Origin: Tubiluchus corallicola
Lineage: Eukaryota; Priapulida; Priapulimorpha; Priapulimorphida; Tubiluchidae
DNA length: 64,000 bases
Reading direction: 5' to 3'
Assembly: GCA_030141605.1 (NCBI GenBank)
Contig: JAQGDQ010000046.1
Span: 826,501-890,500 of the forward strand
How positions within the stretch are numbered: the first letter of the stretch is position 1; each line of letters starts with the position of its first letter. The position numbers and the translations under genes are program-made. Below are positions 25,901 to 35,250 of this stretch, piece after piece. The notes under the pieces were generated by a model, which had not been told where the DNA came from, ran no database searches, and saw only the letters and a program-made list of their open reading frames with translations.

Positions 25901-28518
25901 ATATACAAATAAACTACTACCTCAACAGAAAACAAAGCACCATAATATACATCAATTGTGGCATGGAAACTCGATAACAGGGCTGCATGGCAATGGTCCA
26001 AGCTACGAATGCCAGCAGGGCCCCTAATAAACCTTAGAGCCAGGAGGCCTCTGGCTCTGAAGTTGCAGACCATTATTGTAATCCTGTTTTTATTTGTGAG
26101 GAATATGATTTCAAACACATCTGCACACATCTTGGAATTTTTGTTCAACAAAAGAGCTACCTATTAACTAAGAGTGAATATATATTACAGGTACGGTTCA
26201 TTACCACATCACCTCTATGGCACCTGTAGAGCACCAAGCAGACGGTTAAATTTGCAAATCACGTAAAAATGTCATTTGAATACATGATCAGTTAAATCGC
26301 CCACTCTCTAGTAAACGGTTTCACCAGAAAAATAAAACCATAACATGAAAATTGACTTTAGAATGGTCAAGTTTTATTTATGTTCACATAAACCAATAAA
26401 CAGTGCTGTAAAATTCAAAACCGTTATAAAATGACGTAGAGAATCACTGTTGACGGCAAGGTCAATTTGATAAAACCAATTTGACTCAACTACTTTGTAT
26501 ACATTCATTACCATGTCTTTCATTTTTTTAATTAGCGATGCCATGTGTATAACGTATACAGTGGCTATAACATAACTGTTGTGTATGACTGTATACACCA
26601 AGCATATTTTGTGAGCACAGTATGACAGTGGGTAGGTGAATAAATGATGGTCACAAATGGTTGACGTAGTTTTATGTAATTATATACAGTCCACTAATCC
26701 ATTCCAAAACATTTTCTCACTGTTCACCTAATACTATATTTTCAGTTTGTTATTTACCAGTCTCAAAGATAAAAATTAATGGAATACAGACAGATTAAGT
26801 GGACTATCTCAAACAAGTATCCACCACTCACCTTGTGTTGTAGATTCACAAAGTCATCGTACTGTCCCTCGGAGGTGGAAAACAGCTATGAAGAAAAAAA
26901 ATTACTAAGTACAAAAACTACAAATGGATGAAAGTGAAAGATAATTTACAGCAATGTGTTCCTTGGCTAAATATGAATGTCCCATTGTACTGGCATAATT
27001 GCACTGCACAGATATGAAGTTTTAGCCAAAAGAAAAGGACCAGCTAACGAAAACATTCTTTTTTGATTGGTCACTAATTATCACAGAAGAAAGTAATGTT
27101 GCCACAACATTATTAAAAATAATGTAGTAGTTTGTCTTTTGTACATTCTTACCTCATCAGATTAATGATTCATTAAGCCGTTTTAGCATTTATTGTGAAT
27201 GAAGCCTTATTGAATGCCTGCTTAGGCTTGGTAGAAAATAAGCCATTTGGCTAATTTGCAAAAGATAAACTGTAGCTTTTTTACGCAGCTAAAATGATTT
27301 TAGGATTGCACTAAATTTAGCCTAAAAAAGCTGAACCAAAACTTATGTAATCAGTTGCATACTTGCTTTGAGAACAAGTCATATTAGATTTAAGAAACGA
27401 TTCGTCAATACTTTGCTGGAACATTTGAATGCCTTCTTAAAGTAAAAACTGTTTTTGTACTGTTGTTGCGCTGCTAATATTATTGCTGTGAACTAGCTAC
27501 CAAATGATTAGTCTCACCACGCTGTTCAGAAAACCGAATAGAATTTTAAAAATCTGGGTAAAAACAAATTTGCCAAAGTGTGAATCGCCGGCAGTAATGT
27601 CATGCGCATGCACTAAGCTGCTATGGACATTTACGGAGTCCGTGTAAGTTTCATTGAAGAGATTAAGATCAATACGCCCTTATAACTAGTATGCGAATAT
27701 AGACCCAGTGTACAAACGGCCGGTTATTGAGCGTCTATTGACGAAGAATTTCATTTATAGTGCATTTGGATAATTGGACAAACCTTTTTATTTACGCCAA
27801 ATCTGTGCTTCTAAATAAGGCCACGTTGTTCATACATAAGATTAATATAAATGGTAGTAATGAGCAACCCGAGAAGGAAATTTCCTATTTATCCCGAACT
27901 TTCATACAGTTTGGCACTTTTTGCAACGCGGGATAATTGTGAGGGTGAGGACAATTGTGGTAGGACCAGAATCGAAGTCAGTTACCAATGACAACCTGCT
28001 AAGATGGGTTGTGAAGCCGACAAAGTTAACCGTATGCGTATACAATACTATACATCGCATCAACAACAGGGGCAAACTGGCAAATTAAATCACCTAGCAG
28101 GAGTTTTCCTGGTAGTCCCCCATTCATTTATAGACCAGGTTGGTCGTTGCTTAACTTCAGTTGTCAAGCATATATGGCGTGGTCACTCAGCAATATCCTG
28201 AGTTCTTTGCATCCTGAGGCAAAAAATGAAAAACTGCCTTAAGCCAAAAAGTTGTTTAAATAAACTAGAAATATAATTAAAGTAACTGCAATATGCAATG
28301 AATAAAGAATAATTACATTTCAATATTTACTTGACGAAGGGCATGCACATCAATATACACTGTAACTATACTACTAATTAACTAATTTAACTAATCTATA
28401 TGTAATAATAAGATTGCCTATTATCATTACAAAAAATATAAACAAAAAGTACCTTGTCCACGGCTGCACCTACACTGTCAGTTACAGCATTCAACAATGT
28501 CATCATTATCATTGACAT
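1..28518 (-). CDS. Myotubularin-related phosphatase, MTMR6/7/8 type (partial, 14 exons)
   Basis: The coding sequence joins exons 28518-28453, 26885-26832, 17771-17655, 12385-12260, 11545-11351, 7546-7418, 7216-7082, 6512-6380, 5990-5881, 5569-5444, 4863-4741, 3926-3799, 532-401 and 63-1. All borders are GT/AG and all phases fit, giving about 545 residues before the left window edge. Residues 41-120 (VENVKLVDK onward) look like the PH-GRAM domain. The rest is the myotubularin phosphatase domain, with [27 protein letters not shown] and the CX5R loop HCSDGWDRT, whose Cys is residue 368 and Arg 374, so it should be catalytically active. Known family members remove the 3-phosphate of PtdIns3P and PtdIns(3,5)P2 on endosomal membranes. 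The motif TYSLWG and the block [15 protein letters not shown] resemble the MTMR6/7/8 branch more than MTM1/MTMR2. The C-terminal coiled coil expected in this branch lies outside the window. Which of MTMR6, 7 or 8 it is cannot be decided. Confidence 0.95.
401..532 (-). CDS. MTMR-like gene, exon 13
   Basis: It encodes (R)[19 protein letters not shown] then [20 protein letters not shown] and SQFI plus two bases. TYSLWG and LKPNT are landmarks of the end of the myotubularin domain. Acceptor is TTTACCAG at 533 and donor GTAAC at 400. Confidence 0.95.
899..1035 (+). repeat. Dispersed repeat fragment with ATCCAGGATTTTT motif
   Basis: The motif ATCCAGGATTTTT(G)AAA at 908-924 followed by a G-rich stretch recurs in reverse orientation near 10166-10178. 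The short block, more GC-rich than its surroundings, looks like the end of a common DNA transposon or MITE, but I see no partner terminus. Confidence 0.5.
1277..1593 (+). repeat. Direct repeat, copy 1
   Basis: About 320 bp that match 3173-3507 in the same orientation, with diverged stretches. The shared core includes CTGCAATGAAGACTAAAATT and AACAGTCAGTCA. The copies flank a hAT transposase relic. Confidence 0.8.
1742..2330 (-). pseudogene. Decayed hAT-type transposase fragment (DUF4371-like)
   Basis: Reading the minus strand from about 2050, two adjoining frames give [31 protein letters not shown] and, after a frameshift, [16 protein letters not shown] and [12 protein letters not shown]. The order 'LRGH.DD ... 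NF..LL ... LQNE.I...G ... FSIIADE.TD' is that of the DUF4371 region of hAT/ZMYM1-like transposases. Further upstream on the same strand (2060-2320) there are open but shifted stretches such as [20 protein letters not shown]. Stops and frameshifts show it is dead, and the DDE core after DEVTD is missing. Confidence 0.75.
2557..2599. repeat. 15-bp perfect inverted repeat (hairpin)
   Basis: AGGACTTCATATGGA at 2557-2571 and its exact complement at 2585-2599 are separated by 13 nt. Weaker pairing extends outward to TTTTGGT / ACCAAAA, giving about 30 imperfect base pairs per arm. Confidence 0.85.
3173..3507 (+). repeat. Direct repeat, copy 2
   Basis: Second copy of the 1277-1593 repeat, offset by about 1.9 kb. 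Similarity runs almost end to end with small indels, including an AT-rich insertion near 3225-3260. It may be a local duplication or two copies of one dispersed element. Confidence 0.8.
3799..3926 (-). CDS. MTMR-like gene, exon 12
   Basis: It encodes [20 protein letters not shown] then [20 protein letters not shown] and DL plus two bases. The FP.AF..NE.FLL.I..H..SCQFG.F.GNC block is closest to the MTMR6/7/8 subgroup. It ends in phase 2. Confidence 0.97.
4741..4863 (-). CDS. MTMR-like gene, exon 11
   Basis: It encodes 41 residues, [20 protein letters not shown] then [20 protein letters not shown] and Q, directly continuing IQGFM from exon 10. The EK.W..FGHKF..RCG and SP.F.QF.D..WQ blocks are conserved. 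Phase 0 at both ends. Confidence 0.97.
5062..5130 (+). repeat. GA-rich simple repeat
   Basis: Purine tract dominated by GAGA and GGA units in MTMR intron 10. Confidence 0.9.
5444..5569 (-). CDS. MTMR-like gene, exon 10 (active site)
   Basis: It encodes 42 residues, with [12 protein letters not shown] at residues 366-377 and [13 protein letters not shown] at its end. Cys368 and Arg374 form the CX5R catalytic loop, and both Asp residues typical of active myotubularins are present, so this is not one of the dead pseudophosphatase members. Phase 0 at both ends. Confidence 0.98.
5881..5990 (-). CDS. MTMR-like gene, exon 9
   Basis: The 110-bp exon completes a split Ala codon and encodes [20 protein letters not shown] then [16 protein letters not shown]. 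The SGWL.HI block precedes the active-site exon in all myotubularins. It ends in phase 0. Confidence 0.96.
6380..6512 (-). CDS. MTMR-like gene, exon 8
   Basis: It encodes [15 protein letters not shown] then [20 protein letters not shown] and E, plus one base. The N.A..N.A.GKGYE and [12 protein letters not shown] blocks are diagnostic of the family. It ends in phase 1. Confidence 0.97.
7082..7216 (-). CDS. MTMR-like gene, exon 7
   Basis: It encodes 45 residues, [20 protein letters not shown] then [20 protein letters not shown] and DTRPK. The SQPL.G...RC.EDE and DTRPK blocks are highly conserved in myotubularins. Phase 0 at both ends. Confidence 0.97.
7418..7546 (-). CDS. MTMR-like gene, exon 6
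   Basis: It encodes 43 residues, [36 protein letters not shown] and KSNQ, the start of the myotubularin phosphatase core. Phase 0 at both ends. Confidence 0.96.
10066..10190 (-). repeat. Dispersed repeat fragment with CAGGGGTGGATCCAGGA terminus
   Basis: On the minus strand it begins CAGGGGTGGATCCAGGATTT and continues through a GC-richer block. The start resembles a hAT-style terminal motif and matches the fragment at 899-1035. No second terminus is recognisable. Confidence 0.5.
10373..10986 (+). repeat. Tandem repeat, 154-bp unit x 4
   Basis: Units begin with AGTAAGAATGGTGCAAAAA at 10373, 10527, 10681 and 10835, exactly 154 bp apart. Each contains TTTTTAAGTACAATGCAGTG and ends GACAAATGCACTA. 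Only a few substitutions separate the copies (for example TCGCATA/TCACATA, GTCAAG/GTCGAG), so the array is recent or homogenised. Confidence 0.97.
11351..11545 (-). CDS. MTMR-like gene, exon 5
   Basis: It encodes 65 residues beginning [20 protein letters not shown] and ending NINKNYE. The 'LYAF.Y' and 'GW..YD...EY.RMG.PN..W' pattern is the linker between PH-GRAM and phosphatase domains in myotubularins. Phase 0 at both ends. Confidence 0.95.
12260..12385 (-). CDS. MTMR-like gene, exon 4 (PH-GRAM)
   Basis: It encodes 42 residues, [21 protein letters not shown] then [20 protein letters not shown], the second half of the PH-GRAM domain. Phase 0 at both ends. Confidence 0.93.
13739..14759 (+). 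mobile_element. hAT-like non-autonomous DNA transposon (1021 bp)
   Basis: The left end CAGGGCAGGCTCTACCATTA and the right end, whose reverse complement is CAGGGCCGGCTCTAGGTAGT, form imperfect terminal inverted repeats of a common hAT pattern. Flanks GTTCTAGT (13731-13738) and GTTCTGCT (14760-14767) fit a decayed 8-bp target-site duplication (6 of 8 match), as expected for hAT. A short frame at 14268-14474 is Lys-rich ([20 protein letters not shown]) and may be a scrap of a transposase N-terminus, but no catalytic region remains. Confidence 0.8.
14860..15765 (+). pseudogene. LINE remnant, 3' part of ORF2
   Basis: Broken plus-strand frames read [20 protein letters not shown] near 14955-15020 and [10 protein letters not shown]...[23 protein letters not shown] near 15560-15690. 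The 'KYLG..I' segment after the RT domain and the terminal C-x-C...H....C knuckle are typical of non-LTR retrotransposon ORF2 C-termini; the first knuckle Cys has become Tyr. Several stops and frameshifts make it dead. It starts about 100 bp after the hAT-like element. Confidence 0.7.
15875..16110 (+). repeat. Diverged short tandem region
   Basis: AATTCAAGAAGGCAGCAATAA, AATTCAAAATGGCAGCAACA and AATTCGGCAGTAATATTAG recur at 84-120 bp spacing, each followed by a TTTTCGAAAAA-like run. It appears to be three decayed copies of one unit. Confidence 0.5.
17655..17771 (-). CDS. MTMR-like gene, exon 3 (PH-GRAM start)
   Basis: It encodes 39 residues, VENVKLVDK...[12 protein letters not shown]...KQEIW, closely matching the first strands of the MTMR6/7/8 PH-GRAM domain. 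It is phase 0 at both ends. A 9.06-kb intron separates it from exon 2. Confidence 0.92.
18906..18957 (+). repeat. 25-bp tandem repeat x 2
   Basis: CGTATATATAGTGTAGTATA-TGTAT occurs twice back to back at 18906 and 18931. Confidence 0.9.
19889..19942. repeat. (TA)n microsatellite
   Basis: An uninterrupted TA run of about 27 units. Confidence 0.97.
22811..23200 (+). repeat. 197-bp tandem duplication
   Basis: Two adjacent copies begin at 22815 and 23012, each starting ATTCTA.ATT.TATTTAGTTT and ending GAGGAACTCTTGTTACATAT. Shared internal blocks include GCCATATCC.CATAAACATA. They differ at roughly one base in ten. Confidence 0.92.
26832..26885 (-). CDS. MTMR-like gene, exon 2
   Basis: This 54-bp exon encodes [18 protein letters not shown]. 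The acceptor follows a strong pyrimidine tract (TTTTTTTTCTTCATAG) and the donor is CACAAG|GTGAGT. Phase is 0 on both sides. It sits between the start exon and the PH-GRAM exon and gives an N-terminal extension not seen in the vertebrate MTMR6/7/8 proteins, which begin a few residues before VENVKL. Confidence 0.7.
28091..28200 (-). repeat. 5S rRNA-derived segment (SINE3-like or 5S pseudogene)
   Basis: On the minus strand, GAAGTTAAGC, CCTGG, then GAATGGGGGACTACCAGGAA and CTAGGTG follow in the order and spacing of 5S rRNA (GAAGCTAAGC, GCCTGG, GGATGGGAGACCGCCTGGGA, CGGGTG). These include the internal RNA polymerase III promoter region. The 5' third is more diverged and the 3' end passes into unrelated sequence, as in 5S-derived SINE3 elements. 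It lies in MTMR intron 1 in the same transcriptional direction. Too diverged to be a working 5S gene. Confidence 0.75.
28453..28518 (-). CDS. MTMR-like gene, exon 1 (start codon)
   Basis: It encodes 22 residues starting [12 protein letters not shown] and ending AAVDK, then a good donor (ACAAG|GTACTT). An in-frame TAG lies six codons upstream of the first ATG, so the first Met is at 28518. The exon ends in phase 0, matching the next exon. It has no similarity that I recognise; the assignment rests on frame, donor and position. Confidence 0.6.
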
Positions 28519-31500
28519 ACACAACAGCGATGACTATGACGAATCATCCGTACGAAGACAACATCTGGATATATATCTCCTGCCACAAAAATATTGCCAC
28601 GAAGATCTTGCCTCTGCTGAATAGCTGAATTTAATCACAAATTATTCACGAAGTTATCACACTGTTGAAAATTCAAACTGTTCAAATGGCATCCATATAC
28701 CTGCTGCATCATCACGATTTTTTAAGCTCAAAGCACAGTACACGTTTCGAAAGTTTGTTACTGCAACCTTTCTTTGTAAATATATCGAGGTTTAAGCTGT
28801 CAGTCAGCTGATAACTATAAGCCTGAATTAATGATTAACGATAGTGCTACAGGTTATAATTTTGTTAAATTTAAAAAAGCAGCCAAATCAGGTGCTTAGA
28901 TTTAGGTAACTTACTTCCAGCGCTACAGATACGAAACGTGACCAGGAGGTATGTTGAGAAGAAAATGGCTGTTTCTACATATTTTGTTCTATGAACTTTT
29001 AAGTATGTTTATTCCTTAACCTGAAAGTTTCTGCTGTTTATGCCAAATCAGTTTACTATCTTTCTTGGTGAAATGGAGCCATAATGGAAGTTGTTGAATG
29101 CACACAAACTGCTAGTGAAACAAGTCCGTTATATCCTTGACTCCTGGATTAACATAAGTGCACAAATTGCTGTTATAAACAACCCTTGAACTGTTGGACA
29201 TGCCGGAAGTGTGAACAAACTAAGCGGTTCTTTAGGTGTTTCATTTATGGACTGTACTCTAACCCTTCGTACCAGACTGCAAGACAACGGCTATCTACTT
29301 TGCTCGAGAAAGAAGTGTTGCTGAACTAACAGCTTAACGCTAGTGTATGCTTCCATCCTGCCGAACAAGGATTTCCTGCTAAGCCAGAAGGAGGAGAAGG
29401 CCCACGCAAGAACATCCAGCAGCTTCCAACGTAGAAACAATAGCACTACAGAGCTCTTAGTACCTATTTAGGAAAGGGCACCAGCACTCAGTGTTTTAAA
29501 TAACTCGCCAACATAAGCACTATACGATCAATCAGAGATATAGGTTGACCTGTTTAAACATCTTGGCACACTGAAAGCATAGCTGAGTTACACCGGGCCG
29601 TCACAAATAAGAGAAGAAAGTCGCCTTCATACATTAGCACTGATGACACTAATTTACCGTTCATTCTGATTAGATTACAAAAAAGTGAGTGGTAATACCT
29701 CTTATTAATCATGCGTTTATGCTCTGGCTCACGTGACTGCTTAATTATTCAACTTGTTGTCATTCATTAACAAGGCAAAATATAATTAACCGTTCTCAAG
29801 AGAGTATCTTCAATGTAGCGAGGTGTCGCCAAATGTGATGCCTACATTTTATTTTTATTACGTATGAGTCATGAGCAGCCATGTCAGCGAAGCCAGGCAT
29901 GGGAGTAGTAGAATGAATAGATACACCCAAAATAATGGTACGGATGATTAGCTTGACAAAAAGCTTTCAAGTATACTAATGGCAAAACATGATTAAAGTA
30001 ATAGATTCATTGCAGAATAAATAAAGGGATCAAAATGTGATCTTTTGCTCTCCGGTTGAGGGACGATTCTACTCTAGCGTTTATTAGACATAAAAGAGAA
30101 GACGCAAAGATGGGACCGCACTTCGATGAAGGCGATGAGGTATATGTTACCTTTTAGACAACATTTGGTAAACTTAGGAAGGTGACTAAAACTAAAATGT
30201 CAATTATTTTCATCTTCGCCAATGAAGCTTGTTAAACTTAAAACAACAACATTGCTTCCTAAACATATAAATCAAACATCGAAAAATAGTAATAATACCT
30301 GACTTGCAACACACAAAACGAAGTAGCAGTGTTAGGTAGTAATGAGCGTGCATTTTTTACAATATGGCATACTGTAAGCCGGCGTCCACTTACTATGAAT
30401 GGGCTGACGGTTGAGGTCAGGCCGGAAACCTACCTCATTGTCAATGCTATCAATCTAAGATGAGAAGCTAAAGCGACAGAGGTGCCTCAAAAAGCCAGAA
30501 TCAGTATGGTATAATAAGACAGTCCAGAGCAAACATCGAATCCAGTGTTTCTTAACTTGAGTCATCAAGCAGCGCAAGCACCACCAGGACAACTCGGTTA
30601 TTCCTCCCGCCTTGCAAGGGCTGGCAGAACGAAAAATCATCAGAATATAGCAACTACCGAGAAAATTTTCCAACAACACGCAATAAAATACCAAAACGCA
30701 TACATCTACACGAAATTGTTCTATTAGATGAAATCACACTTTTTAAGAGAAACAATGAAAAACAGCGTGGAACCACATTACTATTCTATCCTTCCAGAAT
30801 TGTTTTACACTGACAAGTGTTTTAAAAACGCAATAAAATCAAACACATTCGTAGTTTATAAATTAAGATTAACGAACTTAAAGTTAAAGTCGCAGCATTT
30901 ACAACCAAGGCAGTATACAATCTTAGAAACACCAAGTAGCACTTTGGCAGCTTACAGCTTACAGCTACTAAGCAACAGCAGCGATTTGGATCTCCTACTT
31001 CACTCATGTTATTCAAATATTCCAATCGATGCCACAGCGTTAGTAAAGCCATAAAATTGACAAAGTGTTAGAGTGAGCCAAATGTTGATTTAGCAGAGAT
31101 TGAATATCTTCAGTTGAATTACTACAGTCTAGTGTCTATAGAAACAAGCTACCAATGCAAATTCAATAGATAGATGCTTATACTACAATCAAAACATCTA
31201 AAATAACATTTTGTAACTCTTGCTTAGGACTAAAATTACAAAACAGTCTACCTGCGTGTATGAGACTTCCCTTTTTAAGCCTAACAACGATTTTTAAAGC
31301 TACTCTAAATTAGATGTTTTTCACTGCCACGCTTCGAAGATTATTTGAAAAAATGTTTAACCTGGCCTTACCTACATGAAAAGAATTCCTTCTGACAAAC
31401 TGCACTAGAGAGATTAAAGAAAATCTGTCATTAACAGCAAAATTTTTCTTGCGTCCAAGAGTCATTAACGAACATATACTTTCAAGGAAATTGGCTTCCC

Positions 31501-33300
31501 CATTTTGTAATCAACGAAAAAGTCTTGTACCCTAATAAAATGGTTCTGTATAATGACGCTCACGCTAGATTATAGCTGACCCTCGTAACACACAGTAAAA
31601 TGGTTTCGCCGCTAACAGACTAATCAATCAATCAATCCAAAATGAGGGCTACATCTTTCTCAGTCTCTCTCGGGAACGTGGTTTCTTAAAAGCTTCTTCC
31701 ACATATGAGTAATGATCAAGAAAAACACCAGAGACTACAGCAATTAATTTAACAGTATCAAGCGTAGCTAAAAGAAATTATCTTGTTTTCGCATATAAGG
31801 AATCAAAACAAAAATTCCTCAGCAAAATGGTTTCTTTTTCAATAGATCTCACCCGCAAAATGCTTTCGACCATACCAATAAGAAAGACAGCTCTTGCGAA
31901 GTGAATGTTGAATCCCATCTTGCGAAGTGAATATTGAATCCTACTGTGCTGTTTCATTTGCTCTGTACAAATCCATTCCATTACTTCCGCATATATCCTT
32001 TAAGCGGCTATACAATGAAAGATTCTATACGTGCTTTAGACAAGCATGAAATTTTCAAGTATAGATACAACAAATATAAAGCAAAAAATTCTGGATAAAA
32101 ACTACATCTTTCTCTATTTTGCAACCCACCTATTCTTCCCTCGCCAATGCCTCTTCCTCACTCACTCTCTCTCTCCTTCTCTCTCTCTCTCTCTCCCTCT
32201 CTCTCTCTCTCCCCCTCCCTTTCTCATTTCAACTCAGCAATTATACAATAAATTCTTGACGTTTTCCGCAGTGACCTAAAACGTCATTCCTATGAATCTC
32301 GCCGATCATTAAATATCAATTATTCAGCTTCTACAACACTCATTTTTCTTAATTAGCTGGCTCCGAATTATAGGCTACAAAAACAAACTATTGTCAACGC
32401 ATTTCTTAAAATCCACTAATCATTGGGCCTTCATTACTAATTTCTTTGGCAGGTTCTTAATACAAACTTGAGAAGTTATAGCACGCTCATTTACGCAGTT
32501 CGGATTTGAAGCAACAAGTATGCATGAAAAATATCAAACCAGTCATAGAAGGGCATCGATTTTAAACCTTGATTCAATAAAAATAATGATCTTGTTAGTC
32601 ATGGAACTTCGTCATCACTCACTAACATTCAAATGAATCATGACTACAGACGAAGAGACGAATCAGTACAATTAGGCGCCTGTCTGCAGCTAAATAGTAC
32701 AAAGACTTGTAGAAGCTTAATGATGGTATCAGAGCAGCTTCATTAACTGTACCGGGTGCCGGCGAGAGGAACTGATGATTCAGGTTCTGCATCCCTATAT
32801 TATGAATTTATGGATAGATCTAATCCAGAATCAACAGATCTATATAAAATCCCTGTGCAACATTAATAAGTAAAAATAAGGTGAGAGATATGGGACATGG
32901 TGTGTTTAACAGAACATGGCTTCTTCCAATAAACTGCTCACATACATTTACGTGAAAGGTCATATACACATTATTTATCTTTATACTTTATTTATCGTTT
33001 TAAATTCAGTGAACAAAAACTTACAGTTAGTAATAATGAAGTAGACCCAAAGCATGAAAAATGCACTAAAAAGTGTGTATGGATTAAGACGCTAAATGCT
33101 AGTGCCAGGCATAAATGTTACAAATTATTGTTGAATTTGGTACTAAACATATAGCAAAAGATGCATTACTAAGGCGCTACGATGATTAGTTTCAAATTTG
33201 TTAAAATGAAAAAGCACTATTCTCGACAAACATGAATTTTTTTTATCATTCCCAAAAGACAGTATCTGGTTAGGTTCTCAAAGCAAAATCTTAATATCTT
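28519..33300. other. Intergenic, upstream of the MTMR-like gene
   Basis: AT-rich DNA with only short, non-conserved frames. The MTMR promoter must be here, but I see no clear TATA or initiator. A pyrimidine CT-rich tract lies near its right end. No gene supported. Confidence 0.6.
32158..32222 (+). repeat. CT-rich simple repeat
   Basis: TCTC-dominated tract with C-rich interruptions. Confidence 0.95.
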
Positions 33301-33339
33301 CCCCGTAAATAATATTACACAGATACAACAGGTACCGCA

Positions 33340-35035
33340 AACCACTATTTCCCAACATTATTTGACTATTTTCAAAACGCTATTATAGATTCATTACAAA
33401 ATCCTAAAAAACTTTGGTGGAAAAACTTAAAAAAGTTATTACCGTCAAAAAAGCAAGTTTTGCCAACACAAATAAAAACTGCTGAGATGTGTGTGACTAA
33501 TGCTTGTGATATTGCTAATATGTTCAACCAACACTTTGTACATATATCTGACAATATCAAAATACCTGATGATAAGATGGATGAAAACTTAATAATATTG
33601 ACTCTGGAAGGTACACAGGTGTTGCATACCTAGACTTAAAAAAACTTTTGATGTCCTAGACCATAACATCATTCTTGATAAATTACAAATGTATGGAATT
33701 AGGGGTATAGGCTATACATGATTCCATTCACATCTAAAGAACCGTCAGTAAATTGTTAGCTTTATAGGAGAGCTACCTGATGTTGAAACAATAAAATCCG
33801 GACTACCACAGGGTTCCTTTGTTGGGCCTATATTATTTTTATTACATATAAATGACCTTTCCTCGAAAATAAAACACTGCCACTTAGAGACATATGCAGA
33901 CGACAGTATGCAGTACGCTGGTGACCGGGATTTAAATGAAGTCCAAAGAAACATCCAAAACGGAGTGAATAAAATTAGTAAGTGGATGGTTCACAATAGA
34001 AACTCTTAATGAAACAAAAACAAAAACAATGTTAGTAGGCAGTGCCCAGAAATTAGTCAGTATGGACTCTACTCAACTAAATATTCATACGTGTCGTTCT
34101 GGAACAAGAGGGAATCAGAAAACATGTTGGGTGTAATGACCATAACGAAAATCTCTCTAAGTCACATGGAAAAATTGCACAAAAAATTGGAATTCAGAAA
34201 AAAGTTTCCCTATGCATCTGCAAATATTTTTCAAAAACACTGTTTAATGTAATTGTTCAATCTCATCACATGTTGCACTATATGGAGAACTGTAAAAATC
34301 AACAAAATTTAATTAAAATTACTAGACTTCAAAAATGTGCCGTTAAAATAATTTTGGGATAGCATAGGATGCCACAGATGTTTTGAAAAATTGCTGATTA
34401 GATAGACTACAGGAAAATATTACTTGTCCTTCATGCAATTACCAATAATTTGGTGCCTGACAGAATTAGGCTAGAGTTCAGATAAAAAGCACCAATGCAC
34501 AGTACAACAAATGCATCAAGTTATATATCCCAAAACCCCAAACTAATCATAAAAAGGCCTTATCAGAATATTCCAGGGGTTCTAAGAGGGTTCAGTTAAG
34601 AAATGTTTTACTTAAGAAACGATTTTATAATTTTCCGAAATAGTCCTATTTTTAGCAACACTGAAAATGTAGTTATATATATATAAAACTTTTTAAAGTG
34701 TAACTTTATGTGTTTTAATATAATTTTATCATAGTCTAAATTATTCGCTGTAACTGCAAATTTTAATCGTAACTTACTTTTGTAATTTCATTGTATATTA
34801 TAATATGTACTTTTAGAGTGTAATTTTCTTGATGTAACTGAAAAATTTTCGAACTGTTAATTTTAATTTTAATTTGCTCTCATTGTTTTAACGTGTAATG
34901 TCAGTGCGTAATTTATTTTTATTTAAAATTGTCACTTTTAATTTTATTAACTGCATGGACCAAAATGGAAACATTGTTTATATGCAATTTTAATGTATCC
35001 ATGTAAAAAATAAATTTCTGTCTGTCTATCTATTT
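33340..35035 (+). mobile_element. Truncated, internally deleted LINE (CR1/Jockey-like)
   Basis: Plus-strand broken frames read NPKKLWWKNLKKLLPSKKQV (pre-RT region, near 33400), then VAYLDLKKTFDVLDHNIILD near 33615-33680, KSGLPQGSFVGPILFLLHIN near 33797-33855 and LETYADDSMQYAGDRDLNEV near 33886-33945. YLDL.K.FD..DH, GLPQGS..GP.LF..YIND and YADD are motifs of non-LTR reverse transcriptase. The jump from the pre-RT region to the RT core shows an internal deletion near 33600. A 3' tail ending TCTGTCTGTCTATCTATTTG near 35015-35034 suits a microsatellite-tailed LINE. Frameshifts and stops make it inactive. Confidence 0.85.
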
Positions 35036-35079
35036 GTTTAAGACGTTGCCTGATTCGATCAAGTAGTATAATATTACAT

Positions 35080-35105
35080 ATATTATATATATATATATAT
35101 ATATA
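35080..35105. repeat. AT microsatellite
   Basis: Run of about 12 AT units. Confidence 0.9.
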
Positions 35106-35191
35106 CAGGATTCTCAAGAAATACTCTCTGTAACAAAATTAAACGGCTTTCAATGTATTTAAGCAAATAGTATTTTGAGGAAACAAATTTT

Positions 35192-35250
35192 TACAATACA
35201 ATACATTACAATACAATACATTACAATACAATGCATTACAATACAGTACG
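35192..35250 (+). repeat. 15-bp tandem repeat
   Basis: About four copies of ACAATACAATACATT with slight variation. Confidence 0.9.

Larger units (their letters stand above)
17772..26831 (-). other. MTMR-like gene, intron 2 (9.06 kb)
   Basis: The largest intron. It contains a 25-bp duplication, a long TA run, a 197-bp tandem duplication and otherwise AT-rich sequence. I found no exon or recognisable transposon coding sequence in it. Confidence 0.75.

Noticed and set aside
30728-31054. A 108-codon plus-strand frame
   Set aside because: No recognisable domain, no splice context, and codon use like its AT-rich surroundings; likely chance.
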